From NCBI GenBank assembly GCA_963931865.1, contig OZ007506.1, forward strand, positions 8,108,934 through 8,172,933: 64,000 bases of DNA. Direction: 5' to 3'. The position numbers and the translations under genes are program-made. The notes beneath the pieces were generated by a model, which saw only the letters and a program-made list of their open reading frames with translations, ran no database searches and was not told where the DNA came from. Shown here piece by piece: positions 51,301 through 58,247 of the stretch. Within the stretch, counting starts at the first letter, position 1. Each line of letters opens with the position of its first letter. Source of the stretch: Axinella damicornis. Its lineage: Eukaryota > Porifera > Demospongiae > Axinellida > Axinellidae.

Positions 51301-53928
51301 TCCTTTTGTGTCCCCACAGAAACACCTGCTATGTCAGCCCGAGCACCTCTCCTCAGCATCCAGTGAGTACTACTTCATGAATGTCAGCATGGACCAGATC
51401 AAGTGAGTGTGTCATACTGTCACTTCATAATGATGCATTCCTATAGTGGCCGTTCGGCCTCTTCACTTCTAGTTCCACCGATTGGGATGCCCACGTCCCA
51501 GTTCATGTCCGCCTGTCAATGGGAATGCATGCCAGGGAGTAGTGCGCATCATCACTTGGGGTGCCAGTCAGCCTCAGACCTAGCTTCGTTCCTAGGCCTC
51601 CAGTGCCCTCCACCACCTCCACTTTTTATTCGCTTGCAGTATGCTAATATGGAAGGGGAAGGCCTGTAGCCTCGTTCCCAGGCCTTCCACACCTCCAGCT
51701 TTTGATCGCTTCCAGTATGCAAAAACGGAGGGGGAAGGCCTGGGGAATCTTCTCACGTGATACGCGGCATGACCGTCATACATCGTCACGCCTCATATCA
51801 ACAGTCAAAGACATGTACGAGACCGATCTTGCATTCTGCGCTAGCTATGAAGATGGGACAAGCGCCAACTGAGAGCTACACCGAGCGTATGAAGCATACC
51901 CAGGCTACAAAGGCATGACTCCAAAGGGCTGCCGAGTGACAAACGTGAAAATGCCCAGCTATGATCTTCCCGTGGAGCGAAAAGACGGCACTATTTGGAG
52001 TTTCACCCCTTGTATCACAGCTATATATCCCTCAGCGGTTTTGCTTCGAACCTGGATATGTTTTACAGGTAGGACCTACCTCTTCTCTGAAACTTGTTCA
52101 GTTTTCTAGCTTCTCTGTAGCTGTGGATGGGTGTGTAAATAAGCCATTGCGTCTAGAATCCGTGACGTCAGCTGTGCCGCGTATTACGTGAGAAGATTCC
52201 CCAGGCCTTCCCCCTCCGTTTTTGCATACTGGAAGCGATCAAAAGCTGGAGGTGTGGAAGGCCTGGGAACGAGGCTAGAAGGCCTGGGGATCTGGTCGTA
52301 TGTGATGTCAGGCAGTCAGATGGTAGGCACATGGGACCACACAATATCACTTTTTGTGTTAAGGTTACGTGATCCCCGCCCGGTGGGCGTGGCCAGACAA
52401 TTTGTTCAACCCCATTTTCTCGCACAGAAAGTAAGCTAGCAAAATCAAACTTACTCGACCCAAAGCAGGGAGGGTAGTCAACATGCAGACCAACATCATT
52501 ACAGCAGCTCACACAGTAGCCGTCGTATGCTGGTTAAATCGATTCCAGCAAACTATTCACCAAAAATCTCCAGTGCGAAGACCACCAGCAACTCGATTCT
52601 ACTGTTGGGAGACATGCCATAGGAAACTCTAGGGCGGGACGAAAGCGTTTTGTGGCTAGGTTGAACTGTCTTCGAAAGAACGACCCTTGAGTACAAATAA
52701 CCGCCATCTTGATTCCCGTCTTTGGAATACAGCGTTGAATAACTTCGGAACGGTCATCAGCATTTACAAAAATGCTTCGTCCGACCCTTTCTATACTGTT
52801 CGTGCCTGGTCTTCCAAGTCCAAGTCGGATCACACGGCTTTGTTTTTGGTGACAAAAAAACTATGAAATAGCGCTTAATTAAGTATACGGTGTGCGTATC
52901 CGCGCTCAGGGATCCTGTAACCTTAACTTGTCTGCGGGAGATCAAGTGGCATTGATTCTGCCTTGCGTATGCTCTAGCTGGCATGACCGCGGCTACCTTC
53001 TCCCTCTTGTCACTAAGGACAAACTTGAAATCACAAATGTATGTGCTCTTGTGTACTACCTCTTCTCCGTACGACCATCTTGCTAGCAAGTTACCATCTC
53101 TTCCCTGTAGCAACTAGCAAGTTACTACCTCTTCTCCGTACGTCCTTCCTACTAGCAAGTTACTGTCTCTTCCCTGTAGGACCATGTTTCATGTGAAGCC
53201 ATTTCCCAAGGACTTGCCTATCACCATAGCAACCTACAGAGAAACCAACCAGCATGTGCCCCCAGAACTGATGAAGGTACAGTACTGAAGGATGTATGGG
53301 AGGTTGGGGGGGTGGTAAGATGTATCGGAGGGGAGAGCGAAGGAAGGAGGAAAGGTGAGAGGGGGAGGGAGGGGACTTTTTACTGGGATTCGTGGATGTA
53401 TGGGAGGTTGGGGGGGTGGTAAGATGTATCGGAGGGGAGAGCGAAGGAAGGAGGAAAGGTGAGAGGGGGAGGGAGGGGACTTTTTACTGGGATTCGTATG
53501 GGTGATCACATGTATGGATTCTTGGGAGTCTGCATGAGCAATGGGGGGGGGGGACTTTTAACTGTAATTCATGTGGGTGATCACATGGACTCTTAATCAT
53601 TTGCATGAGCAATAATTGGTGATTGCATGAGTGAGTTGCACATGTGAAGCATTCGAAACTGTAAGTGAGTGTGAAGTCATGGGTCAGTGGGCTTATCAAG
53701 TTTAAACTCCTTGGCGCAAAGCTTCATGGATATTAATAATTGTACCCCCAACTACAGGTGTGGTCAGAAGGCCAGAGCAGGCTACATGAGTCCATCCATC
53801 CTCAGAGCCGCCTCACCACTCTCCCTGGCTCTGACTACCTCACCCTCTACTACAATGCCAAATCCGTGGCCTCCACAGTGCTGTCCATGGTGGAGGAGTG
53901 GAGGAAGGAGTACAGACTGGTAGCCTAG
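39366..53928 (+). CDS. Membrane-anchored alpha/beta-hydrolase-fold protein, catalytic residues replaced
   Basis: Ten exons with consistent phases give 432 residues: 39366-39603, 40783-40854, 41506-41582, 41657-41707, 41797-41861, 42430-42549, 43715-44039, 51320-51402, 53180-53276 and 53758-53928. Basic N-terminus, then a single membrane helix at about 51-69 (MGYIALILIVPALLNYAAL). The fold follows the common hydrolase plan: YDIGWRQKLLLHCMGEG, WSLVQP, CVYDRAGIGLSDR, GLLLIDPAVESLF, then a lid with a five-unit SDSSQ insertion. At the nucleophile elbow, where relatives have LVGHSxGG, this protein reads LVSTDFTT with Asp193 at the serine position. Near the expected C-terminal GSGHY the sequence is GSDY. 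The usual Ser and His are therefore not visible. Conserved splicing argues for a living gene, so a pseudoenzyme or an aspartate-nucleophile enzyme is inferred. The 7.3 kb intron 44040-51319 is full of transposon relics. Confidence 0.82.
39985..40623. mobile_element. DNA transposon-like element, 49-bp TIRs, 7-bp TSD
   Basis: Terminal inverted repeats start CAAGAGCGCATAAGTAG and continue through ATCGCCCGCCCGGAGTAAG to about 49 bp, nearly perfect. TATGTAC flanks both ends (39978-39984 and 40624-40630). No transposase is visible inside the 639 bp. A 29-bp palindromic element (40307-40335) sits inside it. In the first hydrolase intron. Confidence 0.88.
40307..40335. mobile_element. Minimal palindromic TAGCCTCG element, 29 bp, perfect 9-bp TSD
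   Basis: TAGCCTCGTAC-AGCCTGG-GTACGAGGCTA, flanked on both sides by ACTAGGTTA. It is the shortest copy in the window and is nested in the 39985-40623 element, so it inserted later. Confidence 0.9.
41889..42429 (+). repeat. CT-rich tract with 48-bp tandem units, ending at the hydrolase acceptor
   Basis: CT/poly-C rich sequence followed by about six tandem units containing CCCTGCCCCCTTCTCCAACT and TCCTTCATTCCCCCCTCCC. It ends in CCCTAG, the acceptor of the exon at 42430. Confidence 0.9.
42912..43503. mobile_element. Long palindromic TAGCCTCG element with helicase-like cargo
   Basis: 592 bp. Arms of about 65 bp (TAGCCTCGTTCCCAGGCACT, TAATTGGGGAGAAGAGCGCC, TATCCACTGTTCGC) pair almost perfectly with the right end. 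Flanks CACCTTGTG and TACCTTGTG match at 8 of 9. The centre at about 43141-43210 reads, on the plus strand, LKDEQLTAIQHVHNGKNVFV, resembling the start of RecQ-type helicase motifs, followed by a decayed Walker A region. In a hydrolase intron. Confidence 0.82.
44061..44125. mobile_element. Palindromic TAGCCTCG element, 65 bp, perfect 9-bp TSD
   Basis: TAGCCTCGTTCCCAGGCGCT at the left, where CTCGGTAATTGGG also matches the arms of the 42912 copy, and CCTGGGAATGAGGCTA at the right. GGTGATAAT flanks both sides. It begins 21 bp after an exon of the hydrolase gene. Confidence 0.93.
44160..44440. repeat. Degenerate repeats of CTAGCGGATNNTGTCC
   Basis: At least seven imperfect units combining TGCTAGCGGAT, TGTCCG and GACACTATCTGCTAG occur in both orientations. 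The same motif returns at 50790-50880 and 51060-51170 (ACTAGCGGATGATGTCC). Confidence 0.75.
44695..45212. mobile_element. TIR element with CAGTGGCGGATCCAGG ends, 5-bp TSD
   Basis: 518 bp. Left end CAGTGGCGGATCCAGGGG; right end reads CAGGGGCGGATCCAGG on the other strand. TTGAT directly flanks both ends. The CAGTGGCGGA ends resemble hAT-like non-autonomous elements; a 5-bp duplication is unusual for classic hAT (8 bp), so the superfamily is uncertain. No transposase inside. Confidence 0.8.
45213..45789. other. Intronic stretch without recognised gene
   Basis: Two similar segments (about 45350-45440 and 45440-45540) share GATGTCGA(T/C)T(A/G)CGCTCACT and CTAGCTGCTC-type words, suggesting an old tandem duplication. 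Nothing coding was recognised. Confidence 0.45.
45790..46375 (-). pseudogene. Transposon-encoded ULP1/C48-like cysteine protease relic
   Basis: On the minus strand, broken frames read FPQLDGFQSKLLSRIDGFSP, SGNHWEASSSI, VTIFDSKFNGGELSSSLTHQ, YRPLVKTSDEDGEEIDPILE and FALHVALGDDPEKITFDQAK. The order HW (catalytic His), D/N, then a Cys-Gly-Leu-Phe block recalls C48/ULP1-type proteases often carried by transposons. The CGLF block survives only out of frame (CGLFA read as RLWPFA), and at least two frameshifts are visible. Non-functional. Confidence 0.6.
46560..47193. mobile_element. Repeat element, second copy of 4850-5459
   Basis: Starts TTACACTCCTGGTATAGG and ends GTTGCCCCTCGAT, as in the first copy. 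Internal order is conserved (GCCGCGTAAATAAATAAT, ATTCTGACTACACC, GAGCGCTCTCTTCGA, GTGCTGTAATAATGTCTTG). No ORF of note. Confidence 0.85.
47238..47507 (-). pseudogene. Integrase C-terminal fragment (Ty3/Ginger-like relic)
   Basis: The minus-strand frame reads QQKQKEHYDKRHA, VGSVVLAYTKNRARKGGK, DPLWLGPYIV, the basic strand-rich tail typical of Ty3/Ginger-type integrases. It then frameshifts. It probably belongs with the integrase pieces at 49790-50690, also on the minus strand, now separated by later insertions. Confidence 0.65.
47508..48510. other. Intronic stretch without recognised gene
   Basis: Two clusters of GGGACCAA-type words (about 47535-47625 and 48090-48210; CTGGGACCAAATACTTCA, GGGGGACCAAATCTTTCA, GGGACCAAATTTTTCATG) in inverse or repeated order suggest the two ends of one interrupted element. 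No coding region recognised. Confidence 0.45.
48511..48810. repeat. Minisatellite, exactly ten 30-bp units
   Basis: Unit TCCATATGATCACACGTCAA + TGCCAGCAGA, ten head-to-tail copies with only single-base differences. The 30-bp length is divisible by three and stop-free in several frames on both strands, which explains the long but meaningless ORFs. In the big hydrolase intron. Confidence 0.95.
49513..49770 (+). pseudogene. Ty1/copia RNase H fragment
   Basis: Plus-strand pieces SGYLFQISGAAVSWRTK, QTCVALPTAETEY, ELKNGPTEATTIFEDNQSV and CMAKNPQFHGQAKH follow the order of copia-type RNase H. One frameshift separates the first pieces and the region is truncated at both sides. Non-functional. Confidence 0.8.
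49790..50110 (-). pseudogene. Integrase catalytic-core fragment (Ty3/Ginger-like relic)
   Basis: The minus strand reads ITLARFLYKLICCHRCPEII, QSDQGKEFANQV, then after a frameshift HLPTTHRQTAWMSG, equivalent to the SDQGxEF and AYHPQTNGL blocks of retroviral-type integrase cores. Broken by frameshifts. It lies between the N-terminal piece (50470-50690) and the C-terminal piece (47238-47507) on the same strand. Confidence 0.7.
50470..50690 (-). pseudogene. Integrase N-terminal (H2C2 region) fragment
   Basis: The minus strand reads VLLHYLQDGVYKPNC, then KRAVRRKAKSFAIRDRVLYV, the lead-in to the zinc-binding N-terminal domain seen in Ty3/Ginger-type integrases. About 120 bp of it (CTCCTTCACCATTT... 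TTTATAGACACCGTCCTGCA on the plus strand) is duplicated at about 50880-51000. Confidence 0.65.
50575..51175. repeat. Tandem duplication of about 300 bp
   Basis: 50575-50880 and 50880-51175 share, in order, GGTTATCCA(T/A)CAGTTGTT, TTTATAGACACCGTCCTGCA, CTTCACTCAACTTCTCCTTC, GAGCGGACAGCATCCACGAA, TGGACGCAATCCACTAG and GGACATTATCAACTAGCG. The copies differ by substitutions and one indel. Confidence 0.85.
51667..52277. mobile_element. Long palindromic TAGCCTCG element, 611 bp, perfect 9-bp TSD
   Basis: Arms of about 105 bp pair from TAGCCTCGTTCCCAGGCC through GATCGCTTCCAGTATGCAAA to GATTCCCCAGGCCTTCC and ACGTGA. GAAGGCCTG flanks both ends (51658-51666 and 52278-52286). The 400-bp centre has no recognised product. 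It lies in a hydrolase intron beside a smaller relative (about 51585-51657). Confidence 0.93.
53288..53500. repeat. Tandem duplication of about 107 bp
   Basis: Two nearly identical units GGATGTATGGGAGGTTGGGG...GACTTTTTACTGGGATTCGT, starting at about 53288 and 53396, in the last hydrolase intron. Confidence 0.9.
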
Positions 53929-54327
53929 GTTTTGTTATTCATAAAAGAAATTCATTTTGCTATTCATAAATTTTATGGATTTTCAAAGTCCTGGTTTCTC
54001 TAGAGAAGAGGGCAACTTCCCTTACCCATACAGGATATAACTGTTGTGAAGGGGTGGGGCTGAAAGTGTATTGAACTATTGCATAACCCCGCTTGTGGGG
54101 CGGGGCCTGTGCAGATCTCACTCGGCCGTGGTACGATACGGAGTTGTACTTGTACAGTAGGCGTGTGAGGAGACTCCTGAAACTATAGTTTGTTGTCTAC
54201 CGACTTAATCCTGGTGAGCAGAATCTGCAGTCACCACCTTGAATACTATAGCCTCGTTCCCAGGGTCTGGGAACGAGTCTACTTGAATACTGCTTGAGTA
54301 GACAGGTAGAGGACTGAGGCTAATATC
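53929..54327. other. Intergenic region hydrolase to death-domain gene
   Basis: Holds AATAAAT-like words near the left end and a 35-bp palindromic element at 54247-54281 (TAGCCTCGTTCCCAG...CTGGGAACGAGTCTA) with CTTGAATAC on both sides. The next gene starts at 54328 on the same strand. Confidence 0.6.
54247..54281. mobile_element. Palindromic TAGCCTCG element, 35 bp
   Basis: TATAGCCTCGTTCCCAGGG then TCTGGGAACGAGTCTA. CTTGAATAC flanks both ends, a perfect 9-bp duplication if the element is taken to include an extra TA at the left. Confidence 0.85.
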
Positions 54328-57300
54328 ATGTCGCAGGATCACTATCCTATATGCCCCAGCAAGCTTCACTTCCCAACCCACACCACGTATTACAGCAGCT
54401 TCTTTCTCCTGAGGCTACCACTGACCATCAACGGCCAACCAGCTGAAGTTGGCTGTTCTGCAGACAATGAACTCACTCTGAATTGTCGCTATGTCTCTCC
54501 CAGTGTAGCAGTGGGAGGATTTACCTTTACCTCAATATCTTCACAACTTGAAGAGCTGATGAAGAAGTATGGGGTGTTTGAAGTACCCCACATCTACTGC
54601 GAGGAGGTTCCACTGTTTGAAATCACCTTCTGCTCTGAGTATGGCCTGAGAAGGTTCCTTGAATGCAATGAGAGGGTTGAAAGTGAGCTAGAATCTCTGA
54701 TCTCTACAAACCTAATCATGTCAGGCCAGCCTCGGCAAGGAGTGGAAAACCCCCATCCTAGTGTCACCACCACTGTGCAAGCAGAGTTGTTTCTAATCAA
54801 TCCTGATGTTGTGAAGAAGGATGCCCGGGTCATCCCCGTCACACTGGAGAACTACGCCTCCTGCATAGCTGTGTGGAAGGAAAGTGAGGTGTTCGATTTT
54901 GGATCTCTGTTTCGAACATATAGGATTGATCGTAGCAAATTACCAGAACAAGGTGGGTGCTGATAGTCCATAGCTAGCTAGATTGTGAAGTAGTAATCAT
55001 CTGTATTGGAACAGAAGGCATACAAAAAGTTTATACTGGTACCTAGAATGGTAGATACATCTATAGCTACTTCACTATATATAATGATAATCCCAGGTTC
55101 AGTGACTCTGAAGTATCTTGTCTCTGAGTTACATGAGGTGGTGGACTGGTTCCACCTGGGAGTGCACCTGGACATCCCTGATTCTGAGCTGATGAAGATC
55201 AAACGTAGCTACCAAGAGGAGGATGACCGCAAGACCCAGGCACTGATCTTCTGGATGAAGCAGTCCTTAGAGCAGTCGTGGTCTGCTGTGGTGAGGGCCC
55301 TGGTAGGGATTCGGATGTACAACCTGGCACACAAGATCGCCATCAAGTATGGTGAGTGAGGAAAAGTATTGAACTTAAATTCATGTAAACATTAACGTCT
55401 CCCTATCCCATCAGGAGCAACAATGCCTCCTGCTGATGACTGGAAAGCTCTGCAGCAGATCTCAATTTTAAGAACGGTATGTGTAATTTCATCTTAGTTC
55501 TCAGTCTGGTATGCAACACTAGTTCATTCTATACACTTGCAGACCGTGCTGTCTTCTAGTCAAGCACAGATGCTTGCAAGCATTCAGCAGAAAGGTCAAA
55601 ACATGGAAGTTGAAGACCAAAAACTTCTCAAAACGTCTCAATTTCTGGAGCAAGCAAGGATAGAGAAAGTCGCTTCTCAAAACAAATATCTTCACATCAG
55701 AGGTAGGTTGGTCACTGCCCACACAAAGACAAAGGTTGTCTTGCGAGAGAGAAAGGAACTCAGGAAGCAACTGCAGCTAAAGGAGCAAGAACTCTGCTTT
55801 CTGAAGCAGTTGGAGAAACAAAAATCTGAAAATGAAGATTTAAGGAAAGTTATCGCCAGCAAGGAATTAGAGGTGAAGCAGTTGCGAGAACAGCTTGGTG
55901 CTTCAGAAAACAAATTGAAAGATATAACAGATGAGATGCACAGTTCGAGGGGGGAGCTTACGCAAGTGACTAAAGACCTGGAGGTGAAGTCTGCTGAAAT
56001 GCGTAGGCTGGAGGAGGAGAAGGCTGAAGTGGGGTCTACGCTGCAGTGGGAGAGGAGGAGGTTGGATATGCAGCTGATGCTGTTGACCTCTGCTGCCGAC
56101 ACAAGGGACGACTATATCAAGGAACTCAAGGTCAATACTGTGATTTTGTTGAGCCCTTTATAAAGTCTGCAGTTCATGAACTGTTACATGATGACTGTTC
56201 TTTTTTGATCCCCACAACAGCACCAACTGTCTTCTACAAGGGAAGAATCGGAGTCCAAATCAAGACAGATAGAAGCACAGAAGCAGGCCAGAAGTGAGAA
56301 AGAAGAAGAGGTCAGAAAGCTCTCAGAGCAGCTCCATACTACAGAGCTTCGGCTGCTTGAGGCCAAAGAGCGAACAGCACCGGACAGTGGTACCTGTGAG
56401 ATGGACCTTGAACTGGAGGACCAGATACAGACATTGATGATGGAGACCTTAGAACTGAGGACCATGTTGGTGGAGGCTGAAGATGCTAAGCAGGAGGGGG
56501 AGAGACGGCTGCGAGTGGCTCTCAGACAAATGGAACAACTCCACCGAGTGATGGATGAACTTGACCACAAGATGAATCATGTAAGTTAGCAAACTGTCTG
56601 TCCCCAAAACAAATTGCTACTTGTAACCTTAAGAGAGTATATGTACAAGAGTTTCTGTTGCTACCTACCCCTCTAGCTTGATCTCGAGAAGTGCACAGCT
56701 GCAGGTGCTGGCTTGGAGTTGGCTGAAACACGGGAGGAAGCTAAGTTTGATGTCCATCTGTTGGATGGACAGGGTGAGCCTTACGTCCACAAACAAGAAG
56801 TCACTGCTGAGCTTAGGTCTCTGGTGGATGGAGCAGTCACCCAAGTTTGTGGTGTCCAGAGCAACGTAGCCCCAGCCACCTACACAGTGTCCTACAAGCC
56901 TCACACACGTGGTCGACATGAGCTAAGTGTAAAGGTGAATGGCACCGAACTGCTAGCCAGTCCATTCGGTGTACTTGTGAGACAGCCACCAAGCCTTTTG
57001 GGAGAACCAGTTAGAACTATGAAGGGACTAGATGATGTGCACAGAATAGCTGTTTCTAACCGTGGTGAACTGGTTATGACTCAGTCTAAGTATCTTAGTG
57101 AAACTGGTAGACTCTCCATACTGAGCAAGGACGGTCAAGTCATCAGAAGTGTAGATTCAGTTCGAATAGACACCAGCGAGCACAAGTTGAATCCTTGTGG
57201 TGTTGCAGTTGATAATAAAGGGAACATTTACATAACTGATGGGACTACACAAGGATTGATGAAGTTTGACTCTACCCTGAAACTAGTCAAGTCATCTGGT

Positions 57301-57822
57301 GGTCATGGTGACAAGATGGGGCAGTTTGCTTTCCCCGATGGCATAGAACTCAGCCAGAATGGCAAACTGTTTGTCTGCGACTGGGGAAACCACAGAATCC
57401 AGATCTTCAGCACTGACCTGAACTTTGTCAGCTGTTTTGGCAGCTACGGAAGTGGTGAGGGCAAGTTCAAGTATCCCTGTGACCTGAGCTTTGATGGTGC
57501 TGGCAATTTGTACGTTGTGGACGAGTACAAACTCCGTGTACAAGTATTCTCAGAGAGTGGCACTTTCCTGAGATCATTTTGGAAGGATGGCAGCAGATCT
57601 CATGGACTCCTTCCATCAAGAAGCATTCACGTAGACCACGACCGTGTCTATGTTACAGAGGGAAGTGGTGGACAGGTATCAGTATTTGATACATCAGGCA
57701 TCTTCAATGGTTCGTTTGGCCAACTGTTGTTATGGCCAGTCAGTATCGCCACCGACCAAGATGGGTTTGTCTTTGTTAGTGATGATGCCTATGATGGCAA
57801 TGGCCATCTCTACGTATTTTAA
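54328..57822 (+). CDS. Death domain - coiled coil - filamin - NHL repeat protein
   Basis: Six exons with consistent phases encode 1011 residues: 54328-54952, 55097-55351, 55415-55476, 55543-56130, 56221-56580 and 56677-57822. Residues 1-208 have no family I recognise. Residues about 213-290 form a death-domain-like helical bundle (LHEVVDWFHLGVHLDIPDSE, AVVRALVGIRMYNLAHKIA). A long coiled coil covers about 350-625. A filamin-type immunoglobulin repeat lies at about 645-730 (ATYTVSYKPHTRGRHELSVK, GTELLASPFGV). NHL beta-propeller repeats occupy about 735-1011 (NPCGVAVDNKGNIYITD, LFVCDWGNHRIQIF, NLYVVDEYKLRVQVF). The C-terminal half is that of TRIM2/3/71-type proteins, but there is no RING and no B-box; the death domain takes their place. 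The start codon at 54328 is the first in frame. A signalling scaffold is inferred; no catalytic domain is visible. Confidence 0.85.
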
Positions 57823-58247
57823 ACTGCTTCTGTAAAACATGCTCATGCATCATGTTAATATGTTACACAACAGAATTCATTAATTAATTTGTGACCCCCC
57901 AGATATCGACACCACTCTCACCGGACAGCACATTATAATATATGCGATTACTGTCAATTGAATTACTTTTAGCCCATGCAAGAGATTAATATTACAGATC
58001 GATACATGCAGCTAGCTCATTCATATCCAGGGTGTGTATCAAGCTGCCTTTATACACATCCTTGCTCATACTTATTACACAATTCCAATGTGTCTGCTAT
58101 GTAACTTCAACAACAATTTGATCCATGACAGTAAATAAAAAGGCAACGAGACACAAACACATTTATCTTAAGGTGGAGAATCAAAGAAAGATAACATAGT
58201 GAAATACAGAATACAGAACACATTGACTTGCATAAGTACAACAGTAC
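57823..58247. other. Convergent intergenic region NHL gene / RFC1
   Basis: No gene is seen. AGTAAATAAAAAG near 58131 and TTAATTAATT near 57880 are AT-rich words that could include 3'-end signals. The two genes end 425 bp apart, tail to tail. Confidence 0.6.
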
